Assembly (NCBI RefSeq): GCF_025665335.1 | Contig: NZ_CP106869.1 | Span: 2,444,501 to 2,508,500 of the forward strand | Length of the DNA stretch: 64,000 nt | DNA from: Xanthomonas sp. AM6 | Lineage (GTDB): Bacteria > Pseudomonadota > Gammaproteobacteria > Xanthomonadales > Xanthomonadaceae | Direction: 5' to 3' | Part shown: positions 1 to 8,984 of the stretch, piece by piece | How the letters are laid out: every line of letters begins with the position of its first letter | Numbering within the stretch: position 1 is the first letter of the stretch | Translations under genes and position numbers: made by a program | The notes under the pieces: generated by a model | What the model was told of the DNA's origin: nothing | The model's input: only the letters and a program-made list of their open reading frames with translations | Database searches by the model: none

Positions 1-700
1 TCACGTCGACCTCGTCGGGCTGGCCGATCGTGTAGGCGATCGCGGCGGCGATGGCCTCCGGCTGCAGGGCGATCCGCCGGAACGCCTTCATCGCATCGCG
101 GGCGCTGGCGTCGGAGATCGTGTCGGCCAGTTCCGACTCGACCACGCCCGGCGACACCACCGTGACGCGGATCTTGTCGGTCTCCTGGCGCAGGCCATCA
201 GAGATGGCGCGCACCGCGTACTTGGTGGCGCAGTACACCGCCGCGGTCGGGGACACCGCATGGCCGCCGATCGAGGACACGTTGACCACATGGCCGCGGC
301 CGCGCGCCTCCATGCCCGGCAGCACCGCCGCGATGCCATGCAGCACGCCGCGCACGTTCACGTCGATCATGCGGTTCCACTCATCGAACTTGAGCGCGTT
401 CAACGGCGACAGCGGCATGACGCCTGCGTTGTTGACGATGACATCGACCGGGCCGAACGTGGCCTCCGCGAACGCGACGAAGGCGCGCATCTCCTGCATG
501 TCGGTCACGTCCAACGCACGGAACGTGACCTGCCCGCCGTCGTCGCGCAGTTGCGCGGCGAGCGCTTCGAGCCGGTCGGTGCGGCGTGCGCCGAGCACCA
601 CGCGGTGGCCCTGCCGGGCCAGGCAACGGGCTGTCGCTTCGCCGATGCCGCTGCTGGCACCGGTGACCAGGACGACCTTGGATGCGTGAGGGATGTTCAT
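1..700 (-). CDS. SDR family oxidoreductase (C-terminus cut by window edge)
   Basis: Classical short-chain dehydrogenase, probably NADP-dependent. The reading frame opens with ATG at 700 and stays open to position 1, giving 233 codons. It ends at ...QPDEVDV, so only about a dozen C-terminal residues should be missing. The cofactor motif TGASSGIG lies at residues 13-20 and is followed by an Arg-rich GARRTDRLE segment, typical of NADP preference. The product resembles YdfG-like SDRs that reduce hydroxy acids or small carbonyls; the substrate cannot be told from sequence. The gene is divergent from the AraC gene at 943, and the 242 bp between them should hold both promoters. Confidence 0.9.
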   Translation of the reverse strand, partial: MNIPHASKVVLVTGASSGIGEATARCLARQGHRVVLGARRTDRLEALAAQLRDDGGQVTFRALDVTDMQEMRAFVAFAEATFGPVDVIVNNAGVMPLSPLNALKFDEWNRMIDVNVRGVLHGIAAVLPGMEARGRGHVVNVSSIGGHAVSPTAAVYCATKYAVRAISDGLRQETDKIRVTVVSPGVVESELADTISDASARDAMKAFRRIALQPEAIAAAIAYTIGQPDEVDV

Positions 701-942
701 CGGAAGACTCCAGAAGTGATGCGGCGCCTGGACGCGCCGCGGCAAGGGGAGGAAGACGGCGGTCCCGGCCGGGACCTGGCCCGGCGAGGTCCCGCGGACC
801 GCTCCAGGTGCCCCCATGCTAGGCAGCGCGGCCTCCGGCGCTAAGCCCGGATCGTCTACGGACATTGCCCAATCCTCTTCGCGCCCTGCAAAGAGCCTCG
901 CAACTGTGATGAGATATGGCCTGTTTCTATCGGAGCCGCCGC

Positions 943-1908
943 ATGGCCAACCCCTCCCCTTCCGCGGCCGCATTCGACCGCCAGGCGCGGATGGTCGACC
1001 TGATCGATCGGCTCGCCGTCCGCGAGGGCTACACCCAGTCGCATCTCGATGGCGTCACCCTGATGCGCTCCAACCGACCGCTGGAGCGCATCGCCGCGCT
1101 GTACGAGCCGAGCATCGTGATCGTGGCGCAGGGCCGCAAACGCGGCTTCCATGGCGGCCAGACCTACGTGTACGACGCACAGCACTATCTGGTGCTCGCC
1201 GTACCGCTGCCGTTCGAGATCGAGACCGAGGCGAGCCCGCAGGAGCCGATGCTGGGCATCGCGCTGCGCATCGATCCAACCATGACGGCCGAGCTGGCGC
1301 TGGCCGTGGACGAAGGCCGGCCGCACAGCGCCACGGCGCCTCACACCCTGTATGCCACCCCCATCGACGAGCGCATCGCCGACGCGACGGTGCGGCTGCT
1401 GGAGGCCTTGTCGGATCCGACCGAAGCCCGATTGCTGGGCCCGGGCGTGGTCAGAGAGTTGACCTTCCGGGTGCTCGCGAGCGAGCAAGGCGGCGGCCTG
1501 CGCGCGGCGCTGACCCACGGCGGCCATTTCGGCCGCATCGCGAAGGCCTTGCGCCGCATCCACAGCCAGTACGACCGCGACCTGGATGTGGCGACGCTGG
1601 CCAACGAGGCGAGCATGAGCGTCCCGGCATTCCATGCGCACTTCAAGGCGGTTACCGCCACCTCGCCGATCCAGTACATCAAGGCGATGCGCCTGCACCA
1701 GGCGAGGCTGCTGATGATACGTGGCGGGCTCACCGCGCTCACCGCGTCCGAGCGCGTCGGCTACGAGAGCGCTTCCCAGTTCAGCCGCGAGTTCAAGCGA
1801 ATGTTCGGACGCAGCCCGTTGGAGGAAGCCCGACACCTGAAGGACGTACTGAACCTGTCCTCCCCCGCGCGGCCGGGCACCGCGCAAGCTCGAACCCTGT
1901 CCTCCTAG
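943..1908 (+). CDS. AraC family transcriptional regulator, AraC_N type
   Basis: A 321-residue regulator. Roughly residues 20-165 match the AraC N-terminal domain found in many regulators next to dehydrogenases ([22 protein letters not shown] and following), and residues 195-295 form the double helix-turn-helix. ATG 943 was chosen because GGAG lies 7 nt upstream; an upstream in-frame ATG at 916 has no good ribosome site. The stop is 11 nt before a second AraC gene, so the two are probably co-transcribed. It diverges from an SDR gene, the usual arrangement for a regulator that controls its neighbour. The inducer is unknown. Confidence 0.9.
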   Translation: MANPSPSAAAFDRQARMVDLIDRLAVREGYTQSHLDGVTLMRSNRPLERIAALYEPSIVIVAQGRKRGFHGGQTYVYDAQHYLVLAVPLPFEIETEASPQEPMLGIALRIDPTMTAELALAVDEGRPHSATAPHTLYATPIDERIADATVRLLEALSDPTEARLLGPGVVRELTFRVLASEQGGGLRAALTHGGHFGRIAKALRRIHSQYDRDLDVATLANEASMSVPAFHAHFKAVTATSPIQYIKAMRLHQARLLMIRGGLTALTASERVGYESASQFSREFKRMFGRSPLEEARHLKDVLNLSSPARPGTAQARTLSS

Positions 1909-1919
1909 GAAAGCCGCCG

Positions 1920-2825
1920 ATGTCCGACGCCCCGCGCAGCTCAGCCGAAGCGCTCGACCTGCACATACCCGGCCGCTGCATGGCCAGCAGCGGTGGGCGC
2001 GCCTGGGAGGACCTGCTGGTGCAGATCTTCGAGCGCGAGCCGAGCCAGGAGAGCTTGCTCGTCCCCGCGGTCCCCGAGCCCTTGGTGGTGTGGGTACTGG
2101 CCGGTACGGCGACGGTGGAGGAACGCGAACTGGGCGGTGCCTGGCACGCCAACACGGTGTCGGTCGGCGATTTCTTCCTCACCCACGCGGCCGAACCCTA
2201 CGAGCTGCGCTGGGCCGCCGAGGGCCGCGGGCCGTTCGCCGTCATGCATCTCTATCTGGGATTGCCGCTGCTGCAGCGCGCCTTCCAGGAAGTGTTCCCC
2301 GGCGCGGGCGAACTGGAGTTGCGCGACGTCTCCGGCGCGCGCGACGCCGTCCTGTGCGCCTTGCTGGAACCGTTGCGTGCGGAGCTGGTGTCGGGCCACG
2401 AACCCAGCGGCATGTTCGTGCAGGGCCTCGCGCAGAGCCTGGCAGTCCATCTGGTCCGACGCTACGGCGGCGTCGCCCAGACCAAGCGGCGCCCGCGTGG
2501 CGGCCTGCCCGCGTTCAAGCTTCGCCGCGCGATGGCGCTGATGGAACAGGAACTGGCACAGGAGTTCCAGCTCGGCCGCCTGGCCCGCGCTGCCGACCTC
2601 AGCGAGTTCCACTTTTGCAGGGCGTTCAAGCAGAACACCGGCTATGCGCCCTCGCGCTACTTCATCCGAATGCGGATGGAGCGCGCGCGGCGCCTGTTGC
2701 GCGAAACGTCGCGCTCGATCATCGAGATCGGCCTGGAAGTGGGCTATTCCAGCGCCAGCCATTTCTCCCAGGTGTTCCGGCGCGAGACCGGCGTCACTCC
2801 CAGCGAGTACCGCGGCCACGCCTGA
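1920..2825 (+). CDS. AraC family regulator with N-terminal cupin domain
   Basis: A 301-residue protein. An N-terminal cupin-like ligand domain (about residues 15-190) precedes two helix-turn-helix motifs (about 205-301, with FCRAFKQNTGYAPSRYF and HFSQVFRRETGVTPSEYR). The start ATG has AGGAAA about 8 nt upstream, overlapping the stop of the previous AraC gene. Two adjacent AraC regulators of different subfamilies ahead of an SDR operon is uncommon and suggests two separate inducing signals. The frame is open well upstream, but that part overlaps the first AraC gene in another frame and is not coding. Confidence 0.9.
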   Translation: MSDAPRSSAEALDLHIPGRCMASSGGRAWEDLLVQIFEREPSQESLLVPAVPEPLVVWVLAGTATVEERELGGAWHANTVSVGDFFLTHAAEPYELRWAAEGRGPFAVMHLYLGLPLLQRAFQEVFPGAGELELRDVSGARDAVLCALLEPLRAELVSGHEPSGMFVQGLAQSLAVHLVRRYGGVAQTKRRPRGGLPAFKLRRAMALMEQELAQEFQLGRLARAADLSEFHFCRAFKQNTGYAPSRYFIRMRMERARRLLRETSRSIIEIGLEVGYSSASHFSQVFRRETGVTPSEYRGHA

Positions 2826-2953
2826 CCGCAAGATCCCGACAGACGCGGCAAGACGGCAAGAGAAGCACTTTCCGGACGGGCGCAACCTACGCCCCGTGCT
2901 CCACCGACGCACTGTGCACCGGCGGCACTACCCCCGACTGAAAGGTGAATCTC

Positions 2954-3700
2954 ATGGATCTCAAGGACAAAATCGCTCTGGTCACCGGCGCATCCAGCGG
3001 CATCGGCGCCGCCACCGCCCTGAAACTGGCCGCCAACGGCGTCAAGGTGGGCCTAGCCGCCCGCCGCGTCGACCGCCTGCAGGCATTGGTCGACCAGATC
3101 AAGTCCGCCGGCGGCGAGGCCATCGCCATCGAGATGGATGTGGTCGATGCCGCGTCGGTCCAGGCCGGCGTCAAGCGACTGGCCGACGCCTACGGCAGCA
3201 TCGACATCCTGTTCAACAACGCCGGCCTGATGCCCATCTCCGATGTCGAGTCGCTCAAGACCGACGAATGGCATCGCATGGTCGACGTCAACATCAAGGG
3301 CTTGTTGAACAGCACAGCAGCGGTTCTGCCCTACATGCAGAAGCAGCGCCAAGGCCACATCTTCAATACCTCGTCCATCGCCGGCCGCAAGGTCTTTCCG
3401 GGCCTGTCGGTGTACTGCGCCACCAAGCACGCGGTCACCGCGTTCTCCGAAGGCCTGCGCCTGGAAGTGGCGAAGAAGTACAACATCCGCGTGACCTGCA
3501 TCCAGCCGGGTGCCGTGGACACCGAGCTGTTCGAGCACGTGAGCGACAAGGGCTACCGCGAACAGATGGAGGGCCTGCGCGAGCAGATGGCGTTCCTGAA
3601 GGCGTCCGATATCGCCGATACCATCCTGTTCGCGCTGCAGGCGCCGGATTACGTGAACGTGGCCGAGCTGTTCGTGCTGCCCACCGATCAGCCCTGGTAA
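2954..3700 (+). CDS. SDR family NAD(P)-dependent oxidoreductase
   Basis: A 248-residue classical SDR. Cofactor motif TGASSGIG is at residues 11-18, NNAG at 89-92, and the catalytic Ser, Tyr154 and Lys158 (YCATK) are present. AARR after beta-2 suggests NADP(H). ATG 2954 is preferred over an in-frame GTG at 2945 because AAAGGTGA overlaps the GTG and sits at the correct distance from the ATG. It follows the second AraC gene by 128 bp and probably is the first structural gene of the oxidoreductase run that ends at 6335. The substrate is unknown. Confidence 0.92.
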   Translation: MDLKDKIALVTGASSGIGAATALKLAANGVKVGLAARRVDRLQALVDQIKSAGGEAIAIEMDVVDAASVQAGVKRLADAYGSIDILFNNAGLMPISDVESLKTDEWHRMVDVNIKGLLNSTAAVLPYMQKQRQGHIFNTSSIAGRKVFPGLSVYCATKHAVTAFSEGLRLEVAKKYNIRVTCIQPGAVDTELFEHVSDKGYREQMEGLREQMAFLKASDIADTILFALQAPDYVNVAELFVLPTDQPW

Positions 3701-3706
3701 TCCCTC

Positions 3707-3753
3707 GCCGGCGGCTGGCCCCGCCCGATGGCGGCGGGGCTGCGCCCGCCGGC
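3707..3753 (+). other. GC-rich hairpin between SDR and monooxygenase genes
   Basis: GCCGGCGG at 3707-3714 pairs with CCGCCGGC at 3746-3753, and a second GC stem lies inside. There is no T-run after it, so it is not a standard intrinsic terminator. It may stabilise or attenuate the operon transcript between two genes that otherwise look co-transcribed. Confidence 0.45.
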
Positions 3754-3771
3754 CCGATAAGGAGCTTTCCC

Positions 3772-4107
3772 ATGACCGCGATCAGCAAGATCGCCTTCTT
3801 CGCTGCCAGGCGCGGCGAAGAGGCGAAGCTCGGTCAGCAGTTGCTGGCCCTGGTCGGCCCCAGCCGGGCCGAACCCGGCAGCCTGCGCTACGAAGTCCTC
3901 CAGGACGGTCACGACGATGGACTGTGGACCGTTCTTGAGGACTGGCGCTCGGAGGCCGATTTCCACTTCCACATGGCGACGGACTACGTGCGGACGTTCA
4001 TGCGGCAGGTGCCGTCGCTGTGCGACGGCGAGCCGGATATCCGCACCTACCACAAGCGCTCGACCAGCGACCGCCGCCGGTTTCCTGGAGACGAACATGC
4101 GAACTGA
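3772..4107 (+). CDS. Antibiotic biosynthesis monooxygenase (ABM/YgiN-like) domain protein
   Basis: A 111-residue single-domain protein of the dimeric alpha+beta barrel ABM family. It has the typical order of an N-terminal beta strand, an acidic EEAKLGQQLLALV helix, a PGSLRYEVLQD strand, a WTVLEDWRSEADFHFHM segment and a final strand. Family members oxidise quinol- or polyketide-like aromatics without a bound cofactor, or clear reactive metabolites; the activity here is not proven. A strong ribosome site (AAGGAG) precedes ATG 3772. The 3' end overlaps the next SDR start by 11 nt, indicating translational coupling. Confidence 0.85.
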   Translation: MTAISKIAFFAARRGEEAKLGQQLLALVGPSRAEPGSLRYEVLQDGHDDGLWTVLEDWRSEADFHFHMATDYVRTFMRQVPSLCDGEPDIRTYHKRSTSDRRRFPGDEHAN

Positions 4108-4933
4108 AAACACCACATGGTTGATCACCGGCTGCTCCAGCGGATTCGGACGGCAGCTGGCACTGCACCTGTTACGCGAAGGGCGCCAGGTCGTGGCGAC
4201 GGCGCGGCGCCTGGACAGCATCGAAGACCTCGGCGCGCACGCCAACGCCACCCTGCTCGCGTTGGACGTGACCGACGCCGGCCAGTGCGCCAGCGTCGTC
4301 GCCGAGGTCCAGCGGCGGCTCGGCAGGCTCGACGTAGTCGTCAACAACGCCGGCATCGGCTACTTCGCCGCGGTCGAGGAAACGCCGCCGAGCGCGATCG
4401 ACCGGCTGTTCGCGGTGAACTACCGCGGCACGGCCAACATGATCCAGGCCGCGCTGCCGGTGATGCGTGCGCAGCGCCGCGGCACGCTGGCCAACCTCAC
4501 GTCCATCGGTGGCCTGTGCGGCTATCCGGCAGTAGGCCACTACTGCGCCAGCAAGTTCGCCGTCGAGGGTCTGTCGGACGCGCTGCGCCACGAAGTCGCG
4601 CCGCTGGGCATCCATGTCATGACGATCGAGCCCAGCGCGTTCCGCACCGAGTGGGCGGGCTCGGCCGAAGCCGCGGCCGATGCGATCGCCGACTACGACG
4701 CCACCGCCGGCCAGGCGCGGCGCGCCTATCACCAGTCGGTCGGCCGGCAACCGGGAGATCCGGCCCGCGCCGCCGCGGCCATCGTGCAGGCGATCGACGC
4801 GCAGAGCCCGCCCGAACGGCTGTTGCTCGGCCAGCGCGCCCATGAGGACGCCGTGCGCAAGATCGATCGCATGCGCGAGGAATTCCTGCGCTGGCGCGAT
4901 GCCGCGATCAATGCCGACTTCCCGCAAACCTGA
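4097..4933 (+). CDS. SDR family oxidoreductase
   Basis: A 278-residue SDR. The glycine motif TGCSSGFG is at residues 11-18, NNAG at 83-86, Ser136, Tyr149 and Lys153 form the catalytic set (YCASK), and the C-terminal extension is longer than in the neighbouring SDRs. TGCSSGFG is typical of a subgroup of SDRs annotated as ketoreductases. ATG 4097 has GGAG upstream and overlaps the end of the ABM-like gene, so the pair is translationally coupled. The frame is open further upstream, but that part lies inside the ABM-like gene. Confidence 0.9.
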   Translation: MRTENTTWLITGCSSGFGRQLALHLLREGRQVVATARRLDSIEDLGAHANATLLALDVTDAGQCASVVAEVQRRLGRLDVVVNNAGIGYFAAVEETPPSAIDRLFAVNYRGTANMIQAALPVMRAQRRGTLANLTSIGGLCGYPAVGHYCASKFAVEGLSDALRHEVAPLGIHVMTIEPSAFRTEWAGSAEAAADAIADYDATAGQARRAYHQSVGRQPGDPARAAAAIVQAIDAQSPPERLLLGQRAHEDAVRKIDRMREEFLRWRDAAINADFPQT

Positions 4934-4955
4934 TCTTTTTCTCGGAGACATTCCC

Positions 4956-5723
4956 ATGAATCGTTTCAACGACAAGGTCGTGCTCGTCACCGGCGGCGGC
5001 TCCGGAATCGGACTGGCCACCGCGCGGCGCTTCCTCGACGAAGGCGCCAGCGTGGCGATCGCCGGCCGCAATCGCCAACGCCTCGAGGCCGCCTCGGCCG
5101 CGTTGCCCGCCGACCGCGTGTTGCTCGTCGCGGCGGACGTGGCCGTGCGCACGGAGTGCGATGCGCTGGTGGCCGCCACCGTGCAGCGCTTCGGGCGCCT
5201 GGATACCGTGGTCAACGCCGCCGGAATGAATCTGGTCGGCTCGCTCAGCGACACCACCGACGCCGATTGGCGGCAGTGCATGGGCGCCGATCTGGACAGC
5301 ATCTTCTACATCGTGCGCGCCGCGCTGCCGCACCTGCGCGCCAGCCGCGGCTCGATCGTCAATGTCGGTTCGGTTTCCTCCCTGGGCGGCGGTTGGAGCC
5401 ACGCCGCGTACTGCGCCGCCAAGGCGGCCGTGGCCAACCTGACCCGATCCATCGCCTGCGACAACGGCCGCCACGGCGTGCGCGCCAACACCGTGTGCCC
5501 GGGACTGACCATCACCGCGATGGTGGACGGCATCATGGACGATGCAGCCTTGTTGCAGAAGGCGTGGGAGCGGATCCCGTTGCGCCGCGCCGCCGAGCCG
5601 CAGGAAGTGGCCGCGGCGATCGCCTTCCTGGCGAGCGAAGAAGCCGCCTATATCACCGGCATCGCGCTGCCGGTCGACGGCGGCCAGACCTGCACCGACG
5701 GCGGCCCCGAATGGGGCAAGTGA
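4956..5723 (+). CDS. SDR family oxidoreductase (FabG-like)
   Basis: A 255-residue classical SDR with TGGGSGIG at residues 12-19, NAAG at 87-90 in place of NNAG, Ser139, Tyr152 and Lys156 (YCAAK). The C-terminus, TGIALPVDGGQTCTDG, is typical of FabG-like and dihydrodiol/alcohol dehydrogenases. The start has CGGAGA upstream and lies 22 bp after the previous SDR stop. It is the third SDR in a row on this strand. The NAAG change is seen in other functional members and need not inactivate it. Confidence 0.9.
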   Translation: MNRFNDKVVLVTGGGSGIGLATARRFLDEGASVAIAGRNRQRLEAASAALPADRVLLVAADVAVRTECDALVAATVQRFGRLDTVVNAAGMNLVGSLSDTTDADWRQCMGADLDSIFYIVRAALPHLRASRGSIVNVGSVSSLGGGWSHAAYCAAKAAVANLTRSIACDNGRHGVRANTVCPGLTITAMVDGIMDDAALLQKAWERIPLRRAAEPQEVAAAIAFLASEEAAYITGIALPVDGGQTCTDGGPEWGK

Positions 5724-5732
5724 TCCAGCCTC

Positions 5733-5759
5733 GGGCGCCGGCCTTCGTGGCCGGCGCCC
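5733..5759 (+). other. Perfect 11-bp hairpin between SDR and flavin reductase genes
   Basis: GGGCGCCGGCC at 5733-5743 and GGCCGGCGCCC at 5749-5759 form a perfect 11-bp stem with a TTCGT loop, starting 9 nt after the SDR stop codon. No T-run follows. It is probably a transcript-stabilising or partial attenuation structure inside the operon, like the hairpin at 3707. Confidence 0.55.
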
Positions 5760-5774
5760 TGCGGAGAATGCACA

Positions 5775-6335
5775 ATGAAAATCCCAGAGAAACAGGACTT
5801 TCCCCTGACCGATATCCGACGCTATCTGGAACCGGGCCCGATCGTGCTGGTCAGTTCCCGCTGGCGAGAACGCAACAACATCATGACGATGGGCTGGCAC
5901 ATGATGCTCGGCTTCTCGCCTGCGCTGTTCGCCTGCTATATCTGGAGCGGAAACCATAGTTTCGAACCGATTCGCCGCAGCCGCCAGTGCGTGGTCAACC
6001 TGCCCACCGCCGACATGGTCGATACGGTCGTGGGCATCGGCAATTGCACGGGCGCCGACGGCATCGACAAGTTCCAGAAATTCGGCCTCACCGCGCAACC
6101 GGCATGCCATGTCGACGCGCCACTCATCGCCCAATGCCATGCCAACTTCGAGTGCAAGCTCGTCGACGACCGGCAAGTCGACGAGTACGGCATGTTCATC
6201 TGGGAGGTCGTGAAGGCGCATGTCGCCGCATCCCCAAAGCGCCCACAAACCTTGCACTATCGCGGCGATGCGGAGTTCATGGTCGCAGGCAGCCACATCC
6301 GCCGGCGCAGCAGGTTCAAGCCGCAGAATCTGTAA
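5775..6335 (+). CDS. Flavin reductase-like (FMN-binding split barrel) protein
   Basis: A 186-residue protein of the flavin reductase-like domain family (flavoredoxin/HpaC group). Features seen are a GPIVLVSSRWRERNNIMTMGWHMM N-terminal barrel, a conserved N-x-M-T core, CVVNLPTADMVDTV, and NFECKLVDD near the end. Members bind FMN and either supply reduced flavin to a monooxygenase or reduce a substrate directly. It is the last gene of the SDR/ABM run, 51 bp after the SDR stop. The IS3 transposase fragment begins just after its stop codon. Confidence 0.85.
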   Translation: MKIPEKQDFPLTDIRRYLEPGPIVLVSSRWRERNNIMTMGWHMMLGFSPALFACYIWSGNHSFEPIRRSRQCVVNLPTADMVDTVVGIGNCTGADGIDKFQKFGLTAQPACHVDAPLIAQCHANFECKLVDDRQVDEYGMFIWEVVKAHVAASPKRPQTLHYRGDAEFMVAGSHIRRRSRFKPQNL

Positions 6336-6342
6336 CCAAGCA

Positions 6343-6444
6343 GCCGCGCCCACGCATGCTGCAGACCGCGCCATGGGATGCCAGGAAACTGCGCCGCTCG
6401 TCGCTGGTGTAGACCGAGCCTTGATCCGACCCGACGCTTGTGCC
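6343..6444 (-). pseudogene. Fragment of an IS3-family transposase (OrfB, DDE domain)
   Basis: On the minus strand the translation contains GSDQGSVYTSDERRSFLASH followed by GAVCSM, closely matching the HSDQGSQYTSxxxxxFLxxHGxVxSMS segment around the second catalytic Asp of IS3-family OrfB transposases. Only about 34 residues are recognisable. The expected downstream CYDNAxxESFF motif has been lost, and upstream similarity ends near a poly-G tract. It is a decayed remnant, not a functional element, and marks past mobile-element activity between the SDR operon and the next gene pair. Confidence 0.7.
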
Positions 6445-6468
6445 CTCCATCGCGATGAAATCGCGCAT

Positions 6469-6477
6469 GGGGGGGGG
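6469..6477. repeat. Homopolymer tract of nine G
   Basis: Nine consecutive G residues lie just upstream (minus-strand sense) of the transposase remnant, in non-coding DNA. Such tracts slip easily. No intact gene depends on it here. Confidence 0.9.
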
Positions 6478-6521
6478 TGCGCTCCTGGTAGCGCGTGGCG
6501 TGGCAGCGCTTCGGGGGCGTT

Positions 6522-6944
6522 CTAGCATGTCCGATCGACGATGTCGTTGTGGCTTTGCGCGAGCGCTTCGGCGATCGGGGACAGGTCACCTTCGACCGTG
6601 ATCGCGCCCGAATCGAGTGCATGTTTCATGTTCGTTTCGAACCGTGGATCATGGCTGTAGAGCAGGTTGAGGGTACGCGCAGCCGCTGACGTCACTTCGA
6701 TCGTGGCATCGCCTTGCTCCTCCGGCGCGACGCCAACCCTGTAGGCGGCGGCGCCTGCACGAAGATCGAAGCGAATGCCCTGGATCAAACCGTTCGGCAG
6801 ACGCACTCCGTCAGAATACCGTTCGATCAGGGTCCAGTTTCCCGGAAATGGATATCCAGCTCGCTTCACAGCGCGGCAGACGAGCGTGCCGACCATGTCG
6901 AACCACTCGCTGGAGCCTTGGACAAACCGGGAAGCAGCGTTCAT
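6522..6944 (-). CDS. Small SCP2-like (sterol carrier protein fold) protein, function unknown
   Basis: A 140-residue soluble protein. The C-terminal half (DATIEVTSAAARTLNLLYSH, then a stretch ending in GAITVEGDLSPIAEAL) resembles the lipid-binding core of SCP2 proteins, which usually read ...G.L.VEGD.... GAGGAGAGAGGG precedes the start. It begins 10 nt after the stop of the quinone oxidoreductase gene, so the two form an operon. A carrier for a hydrophobic substrate or product of that enzyme is plausible, but this is inference. The similarity is weak and no catalytic motif is visible. Confidence 0.7.
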   Translation of the reverse strand: MNAASRFVQGSSEWFDMVGTLVCRAVKRAGYPFPGNWTLIERYSDGVRLPNGLIQGIRFDLRAGAAAYRVGVAPEEQGDATIEVTSAAARTLNLLYSHDPRFETNMKHALDSGAITVEGDLSPIAEALAQSHNDIVDRTC

Positions 6945-6954
6945 CCCTCTCTCC

Positions 6955-7971
6955 TCAAACGACGCTCAGGACGATCTTCCCTTGCAGATTGCCCCTGGCG
7001 GCACGCTCATGTGCCAGGCGCGCATCGGCCAAGGGAAAGATGCTGTCGATTACGACGCGGATGGTCCCGTCGTCCAGAAGGGGACCGATCTGCGCGAGCT
7101 GCGCTCCGCTCGAAACCACCTGCGTGGTCGATACTGTCACTCCGCGCCGGGATGCCTCGCCGTTGTCGTCATAGTCCAGGCCGAAGACTGGAAACAGGGC
7201 GCCGCCAGGCTTGATCGTCCGGAGGAACCGGCTGCTCTGGGCGCCGCCAACCGCATCGACCACGAGGTCGAGCCCGCGTACGGTCTCAGCGACATCCGTA
7301 AGCGCGTAGTCATGATACTCATCGGCACCAAGCTCACCCAGCATGGCCGCGTGCTTGCCGGACCCCACAGCGATGACGTGCGCGCCGCGCCACTTCGCCA
7401 ACTGGACCAGCAAATGACCGACGCCACCGCCTGCCCCGTTGATGAGGACGGACTTGCCGTCGAGCGGCACCGGCTCATGCTGGCGCGGCTGTAGCGGGTT
7501 CGGCACGTTGTGTCCTTGCTCGATGATGAATTGCCACGCCGTCAGGAGCGACATGGGCGCCGCGGCCGCATGAACGTGATCGATACCCGCAGGCTTGTGA
7601 GCGAGCTCTGCGGCTGGCACTGCGACGTACTCCGCATAGGCGCGGCTTTCCCCATTCAGGCCCGCTGGAAAGCGCACCATCGCGTAGACCTGATCGCCGA
7701 CCGCAAATCCGTCGACGTCATCGGCGAGCGCCGCGACGACCCCCGAGATGTCCGTACCCGGAATGATGGGAAACGCCATCCGCGGCTGCCATTCCGGAGG
7801 CAGCATTGTGTAGCCCTCGCGCAGATACCAGTCGGGTGGATTCACCCCGACCGCGTGGACACGGACCAAGACCTCGCCGGGGTTGACCGTCGGCTTGGGC
7901 GCATCTTCGTAAACCAGAACGTCCGGGCCGCCGAACGTATGCAGCCGAACCGCTTTCATCACGTCGCTCAT
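6955..7971 (-). CDS. MDR/zinc-type NADP-dependent quinone oxidoreductase
   Basis: A 338-residue medium-chain reductase of the quinone oxidoreductase group. The N-terminal GroES-like domain ([14 protein letters not shown]) lacks catalytic-zinc ligands, and the nucleotide-binding motif [14 protein letters not shown] precedes a Rossmann domain. Members reduce quinones or enones using NADPH. The product ends [10 protein letters not shown], as is usual for this group. It is divergent from a LysR gene with a LysR-type dyad between them, and it is co-directional with the SCP2-like gene. Base composition is visibly less GC-rich than in the core genes, suggesting recent acquisition. Confidence 0.92.
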   Translation of the reverse strand: MSDVMKAVRLHTFGGPDVLVYEDAPKPTVNPGEVLVRVHAVGVNPPDWYLREGYTMLPPEWQPRMAFPIIPGTDISGVVAALADDVDGFAVGDQVYAMVRFPAGLNGESRAYAEYVAVPAAELAHKPAGIDHVHAAAAPMSLLTAWQFIIEQGHNVPNPLQPRQHEPVPLDGKSVLINGAGGGVGHLLVQLAKWRGAHVIAVGSGKHAAMLGELGADEYHDYALTDVAETVRGLDLVVDAVGGAQSSRFLRTIKPGGALFPVFGLDYDDNGEASRRGVTVSTTQVVSSGAQLAQIGPLLDDGTIRVVIDSIFPLADARLAHERAARGNLQGKIVLSVV

Positions 7972-8025
7972 CGCTTTTTCCTGGAAGGGGATACCAGGGC
8001 GCCATCGTAGAAGCTGGATTCCTGG

Positions 8026-8042
8026 TTGATAATTGGGATCAA
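8026..8042. promoter_or_regulatory. Candidate LysR-type operator (T-N11-A dyad)
   Basis: TTGAT-N7-ATCAA forms a 17-bp inverted repeat with the T-N11-A core of LysR binding sites. It lies 18 bp before the LysR start and 54 bp before the divergent quinone oxidoreductase start, the classic autoregulation and activation position. Confidence 0.6.
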
Positions 8043-8060
8043 AGGCGTTTTACTAGTTCC

Positions 8061-8984
8061 ATGAAGGAACAAGTTGCATTCGAGCGTCTGACAGGCTTGC
8101 TGGCATTTGCGCGGGCCGGGTCGCTCGGCAGCTACACCTCGGCGGCGCGTTCCCTTGGGGTGTCTCCCTCCGCGGTGAGCAAGAGCGTCCAGCGCTTGGA
8201 ACAGCGACTAGGGCTGTCTCTGTTCACACGGACGACCAGGTCGCTGACGCTCACAGCCGAGGGCCGTGACCTCCACGAGCGTGCATTGCGGCTTCTCAGG
8301 GATGCCGAAGAAATCGAGCAGGTCGCCACCGCCGCTCGCGCCCAGCCGTCCGGCACTCTCCGGGTCGCCACCTCGCTGCCGATCGGCCTTCACCTCGTCG
8401 CACCCTGTCTTCCGGCGTTCCGTGCGCAGAATCCAGGCGTTACCGTCGACCTGAGGCTTGACGACCATTACATCGATATCGTCGACCAAAGCGTCGACGT
8501 AGCAGTGCGGCTAGGCGAGTTAGCGGACTCGCGACTCATCTCGCGGCGACTCGCGCATTTGCGACTGTGCGCCTTCGCAGCGCCCGCATATCTCGCTGCA
8601 CATGGAACGCCTTCCCATCCTGACGAGCTTGAATACCACCAGACGGTAAACCTCCGTTTCAAGAGCACCGGCCACTTGTTCCGCTGGCCTTTCGAGGTGG
8701 GTGGGCGTGAGGTCGAAACAGTTCCAGCCGCGGGCATAATTGTTGACGCGAGCGAGGCCGTGATCGCCACGGTGACGGCGGGCGGGGGCATTGGCGTCTT
8801 GGCGACGTTCATCGCTGCTCCGTACGTGGCGCGCGGTGAGCTGTTGCCCGTGCTGAGCGAGTTCGCGGTTACTCGATATGGAATCACCGCCCTGTGGCCG
8901 GAAAGCCGCCGCAGCAATCCGGCGGTTCGCGCGTTCATCGATCATCTTCAAGAGGCTGCGCGCAAGATCGAGACGAACGGCTAG
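8061..8984 (+). CDS. LysR family transcriptional regulator
   Basis: A 307-residue LysR regulator. The winged helix-turn-helix ([20 protein letters not shown]) is near the N-terminus, followed by a linker helix and a periplasmic-binding-like effector domain ([20 protein letters not shown] to the C-terminus). It belongs to the large subgroup that controls divergently transcribed oxidoreductases. The neighbouring quinone oxidoreductase/SCP2-like pair is the likely target. The effector is unknown. Confidence 0.92.
   Translation: MKEQVAFERLTGLLAFARAGSLGSYTSAARSLGVSPSAVSKSVQRLEQRLGLSLFTRTTRSLTLTAEGRDLHERALRLLRDAEEIEQVATAARAQPSGTLRVATSLPIGLHLVAPCLPAFRAQNPGVTVDLRLDDHYIDIVDQSVDVAVRLGELADSRLISRRLAHLRLCAFAAPAYLAAHGTPSHPDELEYHQTVNLRFKSTGHLFRWPFEVGGREVETVPAAGIIVDASEAVIATVTAGGGIGVLATFIAAPYVARGELLPVLSEFAVTRYGITALWPESRRSNPAVRAFIDHLQEAARKIETNG

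Noticed and set aside
816-1919. Open frame upstream of the second AraC gene
   Set aside because: It overlaps the first AraC gene in another frame and shows no domain; the AraC cupin protein starts at 1920.
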